Shown here: positions 52,654-61,836 of the stretch, piece after piece
Numbering within the stretch: position 1 is the first letter of the stretch
Layout of the letters: every line of letters starts with the position of its first letter
Source: Quadrisphaera granulorum
Lineage (GTDB): Bacteria > Actinomycetota > Actinomycetes > Actinomycetales > Quadrisphaeraceae
Length of the DNA stretch: 64,000 bases
Reading direction: 5' to 3'
Assembly (NCBI RefSeq): GCF_003149145.1
Contig: NZ_QGDQ01000007.1
Span: forward strand, 102,484-166,483
Position numbers and translations under genes: made by a program
Notes under the pieces: model-generated
The model's input: only the letters and a program-made list of their open reading frames with translations
What the model was told of the DNA's origin: nothing
The model's database searches: none

Positions 52654-53912
52654 CGCACGCGTGGATCGACCCCTCGGCCGGGGTCGCCGGAGACATGCTG
52701 CTGGGCGCCCTGCTCGACGCGGGCGCGTCGCTGCCGGCCGTGCAGGCGGCGGTGGCGTCGGTGCTCGGCGACGACGTCGCCGTCACCACCCGCACCGTGA
52801 CCCGCGCGGGTCAGCGCGCGACCAAGGCCGACGTCGAGGTGCGCGTCGACGACCCCCCGCACCGCACGTGGACGACGATCGCCGCGATGCTCGCCGGGGC
52901 CGACCGGGCACCGCTGCCGGAGCGCGTGCGCGCCGACGCCCACGCCGTCTTCGAGCGCCTCGCCCGCGCCGAGGCTCGGACCCACGGCACCGACCCCGCT
53001 GACGTGCACTTCCACGAGGTGGGCGCGCTCGACTCCATCGCCGACGTCGTCGGGGTGTGCGCGGCCCTGCACTCCCTCGGCGTCACCAGCGCCAGCGCCG
53101 GCCCCGTGGCGCTGGGCTCCGGGCGCGTGCGCGCCGCCCACGGGTCCATCCCGGTGCCGGTGCCCGCGGTGGCGGAGCTGTCGCTGGGGCGTCGCGTCCT
53201 GGCGGGCGGCGAGGGCGAGCTGACCACGCCGACCGGGATGGCGCTGCTGGCGGTGCTGGCCGAGCGCGACGAGGACCTGCCCGCGCTGGTCCCCACGGCG
53301 GTGGGCGTCGGCGCCGGCACCCGCGACACCCCGGGGCGCCCCAACACCACGCGCGTCGTGCTCGGCGCGCTCGCGACAGCAGCGCCGACAGCGACGGGAG
53401 CGCCGACAGGGTCGACGGGGCTGGTCGAGCTCGTGGAGCTGGCCACCAACGTCGACGACCTCGACCCGCGCCTGTGGCCCGGCGTGCTCGCCCGCCTGCT
53501 CGACGCCGGTGCCCGCGACGCGTGGCTGGTGCCGGTACTCATGAAGAAGGGCCGCCCGGCGCACGTGCTCACCGTGCTGTGCGCCCCCGACCTCGCCGAC
53601 CCCCTCGAGCGCGAGATGTTCGCCACCACCTCCACGCTCGGCGTGCGGCGCCGGGCCTGCTGGCAGCGGGCGTTGTCGCGCGGGTGGCTCGACGTCGTCG
53701 TCGAGGGCCACTCCGTGGCGGTGAAGGTGGGTTACGACGACGACGTCGTCCGCCAGGTGGAGCCGGAGTTCGATGCGGTCGCGAGGGCCGCCGCGGCGCT
53801 GGGGCTGCCCGAGCGCCACGTGCTGACCGCGGCCCGAGCAGCGGCGCACGCCGCCGGCTGGGCGGCCGGGAGCCCCCCGCCATCCGGCGCCCAGCTCCGC
53901 CCCCACCCCTAA
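52650..53912 (+). CDS. larC: Nickel insertion protein LarC (pyridinium-3,5-bisthiocarboxylic acid mononucleotide nickel chelatase)
   Basis: LarC, 420 residues, the CTP-dependent cyclometallase that places nickel in the pincer nucleotide. The N-terminus WIDPSAGVAGDMLLGALLDA, the histidine-rich DVHFHEVGALDSIADVVG (about residues 115-132) and TTPTGMALLAVLAE are family marks. The C-terminal region (ATNVDDLDPRLWPGVLARLL; VLMKKGRPAHVLTVL) corresponds to LarC2, so both parts are in one frame; in some lactobacilli they are joined by programmed frameshifting. The GTG start overlaps the larB stop. Confidence 0.95.
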   Translation: MTHAWIDPSAGVAGDMLLGALLDAGASLPAVQAAVASVLGDDVAVTTRTVTRAGQRATKADVEVRVDDPPHRTWTTIAAMLAGADRAPLPERVRADAHAVFERLARAEARTHGTDPADVHFHEVGALDSIADVVGVCAALHSLGVTSASAGPVALGSGRVRAAHGSIPVPVPAVAELSLGRRVLAGGEGELTTPTGMALLAVLAERDEDLPALVPTAVGVGAGTRDTPGRPNTTRVVLGALATAAPTATGAPTGSTGLVELVELATNVDDLDPRLWPGVLARLLDAGARDAWLVPVLMKKGRPAHVLTVLCAPDLADPLEREMFATTSTLGVRRRACWQRALSRGWLDVVVEGHSVAVKVGYDDDVVRQVEPEFDAVARAAAALGLPERHVLTAARAAAHAAGWAAGSPPPSGAQLRPHP

Positions 53913-54060
53913 CCCACCCCTACCCGCGACGATCAAGGAAGTTCTGCACGGCTGCTGTCCCGCCCAGCACGCAGAAGTGCCGCCGGAGTCGGTTGGAGGC
54001 GACTTCGGCGGGGTTCTGCATGCTCGGCGGCACGTTCAGAGTGAGGGCGGCGTGACGCCC

Positions 54061-54119
54061 GACGTGCAGAAGTCCGCCGAGGCCCCCTCAGAGAGATGTC
54101 CGCCGGACTTCTGCACGTC
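54061..54119. repeat. 16-bp perfect inverted repeat between convergent genes
   Basis: GACGTGCAGAAGTCCG (54061-54076) and its exact complement at 54104-54119, spaced 27 nt, lie between the convergent larC and membrane protein genes. Similar fragments (GAAGTTCTGCACGG at 53938, GCAGAAGTGCCG at 53972, GTTCTGCATGC at 54012) occur just before. Perhaps a bidirectional terminator. A GTGATCATGG copy lies at 54149-54158 (inverse strand). No gene is seen in 53913-54196. Confidence 0.7.
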
Positions 54120-54196
54120 CGTTGTCACACGCTGGGGTGGCGGGCATCCATGATCACGGTCGGGGTTCGCGACGGAGAATCCCAAGCGGAGAGCGG

Positions 54197-54595
54197 TCAG
54201 GGAACCTGCTGCACCAGCTGCATGATCCACGGCCAGATGTCGCGGACGCGATCCACGGCCTGGTCGGCGGTGGCGATGATCGGCCACACCGACGCCGCCA
54301 GCGACACCAGCCAGGCCACCACCGCGAGGGTCCACGCGAGCAACGTCTGCCGGGAGACGGCGGCCGCGACGAGTAGCCCGAGGGCCAGGAGGTAGCCGAG
54401 CACGACCACCGCCGTGATCGACCCGACAGGCACAGACAGCACCGGACCCGCGCTGGCGGCAGCGCCTACCAGCCCCAGGACGGGGGCGAGGACGAGCAGG
54501 CCACTGGCCACGACGAGCACAAGGCCGACGCCGGCGGCCACGAATCGCGGGGGGATGGCGCGGCGTTGCGCCAGCGAGCGGGACGAGTACGACAT
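54197..54595 (-). CDS. Membrane protein of unknown function
   Basis: Protein of 132 residues with four hydrophobic segments (about 18-45, 55-78, 82-100 and so on; PRFVAAGVGLVLVVASGLLV and VVVLGYLLALGLLVAAAV) and a basic N-terminus. ATG 54595 is chosen; a start four codons earlier is possible. No family recognised. Convergent with larC. Confidence 0.65.
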   Translation of the reverse strand: MSYSSRSLAQRRAIPPRFVAAGVGLVLVVASGLLVLAPVLGLVGAAASAGPVLSVPVGSITAVVVLGYLLALGLLVAAAVSRQTLLAWTLAVVAWLVSLAASVWPIIATADQAVDRVRDIWPWIMQLVQQVP

Positions 54596-54763
54596 GGTGC
54601 GGGCCACAGCGGCCTCCTGGTCTGGAGCCGTGCGGCGGCGCTGCGTCGCCGCCGCCGGTCATCAGCGACCACCTCGTTTTACACCGTAAGGCGCGGGCAC
54701 GCCCGTCGGAGTCTCTCCGGACGAGCGGGCGGACGAGCCAGCGAGATGGATCGATCAGCGCTG

Positions 54764-56344
54764 TCAGAGCCTGAACGCCGCGACCGACTCACGCGGCTCA
54801 CGCGCGGTGCGCTGCAGGTCATCCGCGGTGGTCGTCGTGGACTGGGCGCTGGCGGTGGTCTCACGAGCCGCCGTCGCCACACCGACGATGTTGGCGCTGA
54901 TCTCGCGCGTTCCCGAGGACACCTCGCTCACTGAGCGCACCATCTCCGCCGTCGTCGCCGGCTGCTCCTCCACCGCCGAGGCCACCGTCGCCCGCAGCGC
55001 GTCGATGCGGCCGTTGACCTCGCTGATCTGGGAGATCGCCGTTGTCGCGTCAGCGGCGTCCGCCTGCGTGGCGGAGACCTTGCCGACGATCTCGTCAGTG
55101 GCCTGCGCCGTCTGACGCGCCAGCTCCTTGACCTCTCCGGCGACGACGGCGAAGCCCTTGCAGAGCTCTCTGGCGCGGGCGGCCTCGATGGTGGCGTTCA
55201 GCGCGAGGAGGTTGGTCTGCTCGGCGATGGAGGTGATGAGCTTGACCACCTCGCCGATCTCCCGGCTGGAGCTGCCCAGCCGGGCGAGGATCGCGTCGGC
55301 CTCGCGCGCGGTGGCCACGGCGTCAGCGGCGGTCTGGGCCGCGGTGGCCGTGGAGGAGGCGATCTCGCCGATGGCGGAGGTCATCTGCTCTCCCGCCGCG
55401 GCGATCGTCGACATGGAGGAGGAGATCTCCTCCGAGGCCGCGGCCACGAGGTTGGCCTACACCGAAGACTCCTCCGCACCGGCGGACAGCTGCGCCGAGA
55501 CGCCGGTCAGGCCCTCGGAGGCGCGGGTCAGGTCGTCGGCGCGGGTCTAGATGGTGCGGACCACCTCGGCGAGGTTCGCCACCGACTTGTCGGCGGCGGT
55601 AGCCAGCTGCCCGACCTCATCCCTGCTAGTAATCCCGGTGCGCTGGTCGAGGCGCCCCTCTGCCAGACCCCTGACCACGTCGAGCACGCGGGTGAGCGGG
55701 CGGGAGATGGAGCGCGCCAGGACCACGGCCGTGGTGACGGCGATCGCGAGGGCGACGACGGCTGCGCCGACCATCAGGGCCATGGCGCTGCGGAACGCGG
55801 CGGCACCGGCCTTCGACGCGGCAGCGCCGTCGGCGAGCTCCGCTGCGTACAGGCCGTCCATGGCCTTCCCGATCTGGGTGGTCAGAGGTGAGACGACCTC
55901 GTCACGGTGCTTGCCGTAGCCCGCGTTGTCGCCCACCTGGGCGAAGGTGAAGAGCGCCTTGCGCTGCTCCCGCCACTGGCCGACCAGCTCCCATGCCGCG
56001 GCACGCTGGGCGGCGGTCGAGCCGGCGTCGTAACGCTTCCAGTCTTTGTCGAGCGCGGCCTCGTGTTCGGTGTTGCCGTCCAGGGCGAGCTTCAGAGTCT
56101 TCGGGTCGTTGATGCCAGCCCGCGCGCGGGAGGTGTCCTGGCGCATGAGCTGGATGTCCAGGCGGGTGGCGTCCAGCGCCTCCAGGGAGGCGAGGTTGCC
56201 GGAGTACATGTCGTCGAGCTGCGCCTGCGCCTGCGCCAGGCGCTGCACCCCGATGCCGAGCACGGTCAGCAGCAGGACGCAGACGACGCCGAAGGTGGCG
56301 AAGAGCTTGGTGGCAACCCTGAGGTCGCGCAGGCGAGCGAGCAC
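54764..56344 (-). pseudogene. Methyl-accepting chemotaxis protein with two in-frame amber codons
   Basis: One frame of 526 codons, nearly the length of the intact receptor at 6.1 kb, is interrupted by TAG at 55549-55547 and TAG at 55459-55457. Membrane segments, sensor and HAMP lie before the first stop (about residues 1-265), the signalling domain after. Context suggests both were CAG (Gln), each a single C-to-T change. The tip is also damaged: the near-invariant AGExGKGF reads ARELCKGF, losing two glycines, and EEQSATT reads EEQPATT. Loss of tip residues argues for decay and against stop-codon readthrough. It is clearly a paralogue of the 6.1-kb gene. Confidence 0.85.
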
Positions 56345-56467
56345 GGTGTCTCCCGTTGCGGGGGCTGGCGAATGACCTCCAGACCATCAACCGAGGATCA
56401 TGAGGACTTTCGCCCCAGGTCGTGATCGACATGGGGAGACGGCCCCCGGTCGACCGCCAGCCCACCG

Positions 56468-57453
56468 TCAGCGGACCCGGAAGCGCTCCACCAAGCCGTC
56501 GCTCACCCCGTTCCAGCGCTCGTCGAGGGCACGGCGCACGGGGTCGGCGTCGTACCAGGCGACGATCTCCTCCGCGCCGCGCTCGAACGGCACCAACGCA
56601 CGCCACCCGGGCGCCATCGACTTCACCTTGCTGTTGTCGAAAACCATCGAGTGGCCCTTGTCGCTGAGCAGACCGGCGCCCCACTCGCGGTCGACGGCGT
56701 TGATGGCGTCCGAGGGCACGTGCACGAGCTCGGGGTCGGCCACGCCGGCGGCGCGCGCCAGCACGCGGGCGATCTGGTCCCACGCCCAGGCGTCGTCCCG
56801 GTGATGTGGAAGGCCTCGCCCAGCGCCCGCGGCTGGGCGAGCAGCGGCAGGAGCGCCCCGGCGAAGTCGGTGTGGTGGGTCAGGGTCCACGGCGACGTGC
56901 CGTCTCCGGGGACGACGACGGGCTGCCCGCGCCGCATCCGCTCCACGAACGACCAGCCGCCGTCGAAGGGCACGAGCGTGCGGTCGTAGGTGTGCGACGG
57001 GCGCACCACCGTCATCGGGTACCCCTCCTGCCGGTACAGGGCGGTGAGGAGTTCCTCGCAGGCGATCTTGTCCCGCGAGTACTGCCAGAAGGGGTTGCGC
57101 AGCGGCGTCGACTCGGTGACCGGGAGCCGCTCCGGCGGGGTCTGGTAGGCCGAGGCGCTGGAGATGAAGACGTACTGGCCGGTGCGGCCGCGCACGAGGT
57201 CGGTGGCGGTGCGCACGTGGTCGGGCGTGAAGGAGAGCCAGTCGACGACGGCGTCGAACTCCAGGTCTCCCAGGGCCTCGCGCGCGCCGGCGGGGTCGCG
57301 GACGTCAGCGGTGTGCTGCACGGCCTGCTCCGGCAGCGGGCGCAGCGAGGTGGCGCTGCGGTTGAGGACGTGCAGCTCGTGGCCGCGCTCGACGGCGAGC
57401 GCGAACGCAGCGGAGCTGATGATCCCGGTGCCGCCGATGAAGAGGATGCGCAA
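56468..57453 (-). pseudogene. NAD-dependent epimerase/dehydratase with frameshift
   Basis: Extended-SDR protein interrupted once. The first part (57453 to about 56800) has the nucleotide motif ILFIGGTGIISSA, the active-site region QYSRDKIACEELL (Tyr-x3-Lys) and runs to LGEAFHITG. The rest continues in another frame: DDAWAWDQIARVLARAAGVA through WNGVSDGLVERF to 56468. The switch lies at ACCGGGACGACG (about 56800), explained by loss of one G from a G-run. Rejoined, the protein would be about 328 residues, normal for the family. The gene is either newly inactivated or carries a homopolymer sequencing error. The IS element lies just upstream of its start. Confidence 0.75.
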
Positions 57454-57501
57454 GGGGTGGCCATGCGCCTCACCCTGTCCGCCTGACAGTCCCGGAAAGT
57501 C

Positions 57502-58978
57502 ACGTCCCGTGGAGTGGTGTAAATCCCGGAGCCGCTCCCGGTGATCAATACGAGGTCGTCCACGGTGACGACGACGAAGCGATCAAGTTGAGCGGTCACC
57601 GCGCGATGGTCAGTGAGAACCCGCCAAGGAACTCACAGCAAGGACACAAGCGCGCGATGACCGAGGACCACTCTGCCCTGCTCACCCTGCTCGCGGAACT
57701 GCACGACGCGACCGAGAACGACCGCATCCGCCGCATCACCGAAGACGCCCTGCAGAAGCTCATCGACGCCGAAGCGACCGCGACCATCGGCGCCGGTCGC
57801 TACGAGCGCACCGAAGACCGCACCGCGCGGCGCAACGGCACCCGCCCCAAGACCTTCTCCACTACCGCCGGGGACCTGAACCTGCGCATCCCCAAGCTGC
57901 GCACCGGCACCTTCTACCCGAGCCTGTTGGAGCGGCGACGGCGCATCGACGTCGCTCTGTTCGCGGTGGTGGCTGAGGCCTACGTCCACGGGGTCTCCAC
58001 CCGCAAGGTCGACGACCTGGTCGCCGCCCTGGGTGTGGCCAGCGGGATCTCGAAGTCGGAGGTGTCGCGGATCTGCGCGGACCTGGACACCGAGGTCGCT
58101 GCCTTCCGGACCCGGCCACTGGGTGAGCAGGCCTACCCCTACGTCTTCTTGGACGCCACCTACTGCAAGGCCCGCGTGAACCACCGCGTCCTCAGTCGTG
58201 CGGTGGTCATCGCGACCGGCGTGACCAGCGAAGGCCACCGCGAGGTCCTGGGCGTGGACGTCGGTGACAGCGAAGACGAGGCGTTCTGGAAGGCGTTCCT
58301 GACGGGCTTGAAGCGGCGCGGACTGGGCGGGGTGCAGCTGGTGATCAGCGATGCCCACGAGGGGCTGAAGAGAGCCATCGCGAAGTCGATGTCCGGGGCC
58401 AGCTGGCAGAGGTGCCGGGTCCACTTCGCCAGGAACTTGCTGGCGCATGTGGCCAAGGCCGACGGTGAGGTCGTCAGCGCCGCGTTCCGCACGGTGTTCG
58501 CCCAGCCGTCCGCCGCCGGCGTGATGAGTCAGTGGGACTCCGTCGCGAGCACGTTCGCGTCGACGCACCCGAAGGTGGCGGCGGTGATGGACGCCGCCCG
58601 GGAGGACGTGCTGGCCTTCACCGCCTTCCCGGGCTGTCACTGGAAGAAGATCTGGTCCACCAACCCGCTGGAACGGCTGAACAAGGAGGTCAAGCGCCGC
58701 ACCGACGTGGTCGGGGTCTTCCCCAACGACGCTGCCCTGCTGCGCCTGACCAGCTGTGTGCTGATCGAGGCCCACGATGAGTGGGCCGCAGGGGACCGGC
58801 GCTACCTGTCGGAGGCGTCGATGGCCGCGCTGAACGGGGCCAACGTCACCGCCCTGCCCCAGTCGGAGATCGTCGCCACGAACGGCCCCGTCGGTATCGA
58901 CACCGGAGCCGCCATGAGCGCATGATCAGCGAAGCTGACCTGCACGGCGAGAACGATCTACACCACTACAGGGGACGT
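57502..58978 (+). mobile_element. IS256-type insertion sequence
   Basis: About 1477 bp bounded by 24-bp imperfect inverted repeats at 57502-57525 and 58955-58978, matching at 21 positions; both outer ends start ACGTCCC and contain AGTGGTGTA. It holds one transposase gene. The flanking octamers (GGAAAGTC left, AACCGCCC right) are not repeats of each other, so no target duplication is visible. The left flank is the start of an epimerase gene and the right flank a truncated hydrolase. Confidence 0.85.
57657..58925 (+). CDS. IS256-family transposase
   Basis: Mutator-type DDE transposase, about 422 residues from ATG 57657 (in-frame starts exist at 57588 and 57606). Family marks: RNGTRPKTFSTTAGDLNLRI and PKLRTGTFYPSLLERRRR near residue 70-90, first Asp in FLDATYCKARV, second Asp in VISDAHEGLKRAI, CRVHFARNLL, and the catalytic Glu region in NPLERLNKEVKRRTDVVGVF. 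The frame is intact from end to end, so the element may be active. Confidence 0.95.
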   Translation: MTEDHSALLTLLAELHDATENDRIRRITEDALQKLIDAEATATIGAGRYERTEDRTARRNGTRPKTFSTTAGDLNLRIPKLRTGTFYPSLLERRRRIDVALFAVVAEAYVHGVSTRKVDDLVAALGVASGISKSEVSRICADLDTEVAAFRTRPLGEQAYPYVFLDATYCKARVNHRVLSRAVVIATGVTSEGHREVLGVDVGDSEDEAFWKAFLTGLKRRGLGGVQLVISDAHEGLKRAIAKSMSGASWQRCRVHFARNLLAHVAKADGEVVSAAFRTVFAQPSAAGVMSQWDSVASTFASTHPKVAAVMDAAREDVLAFTAFPGCHWKKIWSTNPLERLNKEVKRRTDVVGVFPNDAALLRLTSCVLIEAHDEWAAGDRRYLSEASMAALNGANVTALPQSEIVATNGPVGIDTGAAMSA

Positions 58979-58989
58979 AACCGCCCGTT

Positions 58990-59325
58990 GCGCGGCAGCG
59001 CCTTCGTGCCCGCCTCGGCCCGCTGCGCGGCAGCGCCTACGTGCCCGCCACGGCGGCGCCCGCGCGGGCCGAGGACCTGCGCGGGCTTCCGCCGGTGCTG
59101 ACGTTCGTCGGCGACGCCGAGCCGTTCCACGACGAGGTGGTCACCTGGACCGAGCGCCTGCGCGAGGCGGGCGTGCCGGTGGAGAGCCGCGTCTACCCCG
59201 GCTGCTTCCACGCGTTCGACCTCATGGCGCCGCGGGCGCGGGTGAGCCGCGAGGCCACCGCGTTCCTCGTGGAGGGCTTCACGCGCTGGTGCGCCGAGCT
59301 GTCAGCGCCCCAGCCCTCCGCCTGA
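58990..59325 (+). pseudogene. 3' fragment of an alpha/beta hydrolase (esterase/lipase)
   Basis: Only the last 95 or so residues remain: LRGLPPVLTFVGDAEPFHDE, which carries the usual catalytic Asp region, and YPGCFHAFDLMAP with the catalytic His. The nucleophile Ser part is missing; the gene begins 12 nt from the IS end. A 25-bp segment occurs twice, at 58990-59014 and 59025-59049 (35-bp period), which also puts the upstream copy out of frame. A GTG at 59041 opens the residual frame but no functional product is expected. Confidence 0.75.
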
Positions 59326-59340
59326 CCGCTTCTCCCGCTC

Positions 59341-60891
59341 TCAGGAGGTGCGCGCCCTCACCACGGCTCCAGTGACCGCGTCGGCCAGCAGGAACAGCAC
59401 CAGGCTGACGCCGAGCACCGGCAGGGCCCACGCCACCGCGGCCGTCACCACGAGGACGACGACGAGCGCCGGCAGCGGCAGCCACCGGTGCGCTCCGCGC
59501 GGCGCCGGACGACCCACGCCCCAGCGGGTGGACCTATCGGGCCGGCGCTGCCACCATATCCGGTAGCCCCAGACCACCGACGTGGCGATGCCCGCTGCCA
59601 GCGCGAGCAGGACCAGCTGGTTGGCGAGGCCGAACAGGCTCCCGGAGTGGGCGTCGATGCCCCAGCGCGCCATCTTGGCCATGAACGGGTAGTCGGCGAA
59701 CGTCACGACATCGACCACGTGCGCGCTCGGGGCACCGTCGTCCACCAGCGGCGCACCGAGCATGACCGCCGCGCTGCCGACCTGCTCGGGCCAGCTGCGG
59801 TGCACCTCGTCGACCTTCCACGTGGAGCTCGCGTCGGCAGGCAGCTTCACCTCCACCTGGGCGGAGTCCAGGCCCGCGGCGCGTGCGGCGGCGAGCACCG
59901 CGGTGGCGTTGGCGGCCAGGGACGCCCCGGTGGGCGACGACGGCTCAGCACCCGCCTTTCCCGCCATCAAGGTGTGGTCCTCGTGCCCTGCGGCCGGTCC
60001 GGTGGCCGGGCCCTGTGACGTCCCCGCCGCAGCGGCGGGGAGGGCGGTGTCGACGGTCGGGGTCTCCCAGGACAGGGCGGAGCGCAGCGCGGTGACGCGT
60101 TCCCCCGCGTAGGTCGACCACGTCAGGCCCGTGGCGGAGAGAGCCAGCAGCCCCAGGAGCATCCACGTCCCGGTGACGCCGTGGAGCGACCGCGTGCGGG
60201 TGCGGCCCGTGGTGCCGCGCTCCAGCAGCAGGGTCCGCCCGAGGCGGTGGGCGGTGACCCGCCGCGTCGTCCACAGCGCCAGGCCGGAGACGGCCAGCAC
60301 CGCCAGCCACGAGGCGGCCAGCTCGCTGTAGACCCGACCCGGCTCCCCCAGGTGGAGGTTGCGGTGCAACTCGCTCACCCAGGCGCGCAGCGGCAGCGAG
60401 CCGGACGTGCCGTAGACGGGCAGCTGCCCCCGGACCTCCCCGGTGCCGGGGTCGACGAAGACGGCCAGCCGGTAGGGCTCCCCCAGCGAGGGGTCGCTGA
60501 GCAGCACGCGGGTGGTGTCCGACGGGGTGGGTGCTGGGCGGACGGCGACCAGCGCGCTCTCGCTGCCGGCGCCCCGTGCGGCGAGGGCGGCACCGATCTG
60601 AGCGTCCAGCGGGAGGGCGGTGGCGGACGGCGCCACGTGCAGCTCGTGGCCGTAGACGACCTGCTCCACCTGCGGCGCCGTGGCGTACAGGCCGCCCGTG
60701 ACCGCGGCCACGAGGATGAACGGGGCGACGAGCACCCCGGCGAAGAAGTGCAGCCGCAGCACCAGCGGGCGCAGCCGTGACCACGCCGACGGCACAGCGG
60801 CGGAGGAGATGGCAGAGAAGGTGGCGGCAGTGGCTCCAGTGGCGGCGCCGGCAGGGCGGTGGGTCGGCGGGGTGAGGTCTGAGGCGGTCAC
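59341..60891 (-). CDS. PepSY-associated membrane protein
   Basis: Membrane protein of 516 residues of the PepSY_TM/iron-regulated membrane protein family. A 40-residue cytoplasmic N-terminus precedes TM1 (LRLHFFAGVLVAPFILVAAV, about 45-65), an extracellular PepSY-like region, TM2-3 (about 205-255; LHGVTGTWMLLGLLALSATG), a second extracellular region with a His/Met-containing loop (GHEDHTLMAGK), and two or three C-terminal helices. Family members often sit beside siderophore, heme or copper genes. Here a membrane protein gene lies upstream on the same strand after 170 bp. Metal link is inference. Confidence 0.85.
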   Translation of the reverse strand: MTASDLTPPTHRPAGAATGATAATFSAISSAAVPSAWSRLRPLVLRLHFFAGVLVAPFILVAAVTGGLYATAPQVEQVVYGHELHVAPSATALPLDAQIGAALAARGAGSESALVAVRPAPTPSDTTRVLLSDPSLGEPYRLAVFVDPGTGEVRGQLPVYGTSGSLPLRAWVSELHRNLHLGEPGRVYSELAASWLAVLAVSGLALWTTRRVTAHRLGRTLLLERGTTGRTRTRSLHGVTGTWMLLGLLALSATGLTWSTYAGERVTALRSALSWETPTVDTALPAAAAGTSQGPATGPAAGHEDHTLMAGKAGAEPSSPTGASLAANATAVLAAARAAGLDSAQVEVKLPADASSTWKVDEVHRSWPEQVGSAAVMLGAPLVDDGAPSAHVVDVVTFADYPFMAKMARWGIDAHSGSLFGLANQLVLLALAAGIATSVVWGYRIWWQRRPDRSTRWGVGRPAPRGAHRWLPLPALVVVLVVTAAVAWALPVLGVSLVLFLLADAVTGAVVRARTS

Positions 60892-60971
60892 GGGGGTCCT
60901 CCGGGCGTGCGGCGACCCCCCGTCGGCGCAGCAGCCGGCGCGTGGCAGGCGTCGTCGTCATCGAGGTCGAC

Positions 60972-61004
60972 GTCGGGGTCGTCGTCGGGGTCGTCGTCGG
61001 GGTC
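60972..61004. repeat. 12-bp tandem repeat
   Basis: Two and three-quarter copies of GTCGGGGTCGTC in the gap between the PepSY gene and the membrane protein gene. The gap (60892-61061) shows no supported gene. Confidence 0.7.
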
Positions 61005-61061
61005 AGCGGTGGTCGGACGGCGCGACGGGCGGGACCGCGCACCCGCGACGGGTGGGAGCGG

Positions 61062-61733
61062 TCAGGCCGGCGCGAGGACCGGGCGGGGCGGACCGCGGCG
61101 CGAGGTGGTGCTGCACAGTGCCGGCTGGTGGGGCGGGGCGAGGAGCGCGTCGGCGGCGGGCGCCCGCAGGCCTTCCCCGCCGGCGTGCACGAGGGGCGCA
61201 CGCACCGCGATGAGCAGCGCCAGCGGAGCGAGCCAGGCCCGCAACAGCCACAGGGAGCGGTCGGTGCCGGCCAGCGCGGCGGCGGTCAGGACCGTCGCCG
61301 CGACGTGCGCCACGAGCATGAGCGCGGTGTCGTGGCCGCTCCCGGCGCCACCAGCCGCTCCGGCCAGGTGCACGCCGGCGAGGTCGGGTCTCGCCGCGTG
61401 CTCACCGCGGTGCGCGTGGGCGCCCACCGCCGCCAGCGCCGACGCCGATGGCGCGCCGGGCGCACCACCAGCCCCCGGGGCCAGGAGCTCGAAGGCCGAG
61501 TGCAGCACCACCTGGCCCGTTCCGAGCGCGGCGAGCGCCGCGGCAGCGCTGAGGCGGCGGGCGGTGAGGGCGTGGCCGACGCAGGCCGCGGCCACGACCA
61601 CCCCGGCCAGCAGAAGCGGGGGCGGGAGCTGCCCGCCTCCGAGCAGGTGCGCTGCGGCGGCGATGGCGACGACGGCGAGGGCCAGCGCGAGGCCGCGGGC
61701 CGCGCGCAGCGCGCCGGTCCGCGGGTCGTCCAC
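61062..61733 (-). CDS. Multi-pass membrane protein of unknown function
   Basis: Protein of 223 residues with about six hydrophobic segments (for example GLALALAVVAIAAAAHLLGG, LLLAGVVVAAACVGHALTA, ALMLVAHVAATVLTAAALAG) and a His-rich loop (VGAHAHRGEHAARPD). The tail is Arg/Pro-rich. It lies upstream of and on the same strand as the PepSY gene, so the two may be linked in metal or heme handling (inference). No family name can be given. Confidence 0.75.
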   Translation of the reverse strand: MDDPRTGALRAARGLALALAVVAIAAAAHLLGGGQLPPPLLLAGVVVAAACVGHALTARRLSAAAALAALGTGQVVLHSAFELLAPGAGGAPGAPSASALAAVGAHAHRGEHAARPDLAGVHLAGAAGGAGSGHDTALMLVAHVAATVLTAAALAGTDRSLWLLRAWLAPLALLIAVRAPLVHAGGEGLRAPAADALLAPPHQPALCSTTSRRGPPRPVLAPA

Positions 61734-61807
61734 GCGACGACGCTAGCGGAGCCGCGGCCGCGGCCGGGTTGATCCGCGGGATCGGCGCCCCCACAGCGGC
61801 CCCGCGG

Positions 61808-61821
61808 TGTGAACGCTCTCA
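61808..61821. promoter_or_regulatory. LacI-type operator candidate before the FGGY kinase
   Basis: TGTGAACGCTCTCA, an imperfect CG-centred palindrome of LacI-family form, 16 nt upstream of the kinase start. No lacI gene is adjacent. Confidence 0.4.
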
Positions 61822-61836
61822 TGGGTCGGGCAGGCT

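Noticed and set aside
54764..56344. Amber recoding (readthrough) of the chemoreceptor gene as the preferred explanation
   Set aside because: Conserved tip residues are also lost and other broken genes lie close by; pseudogene decay explains all of it.
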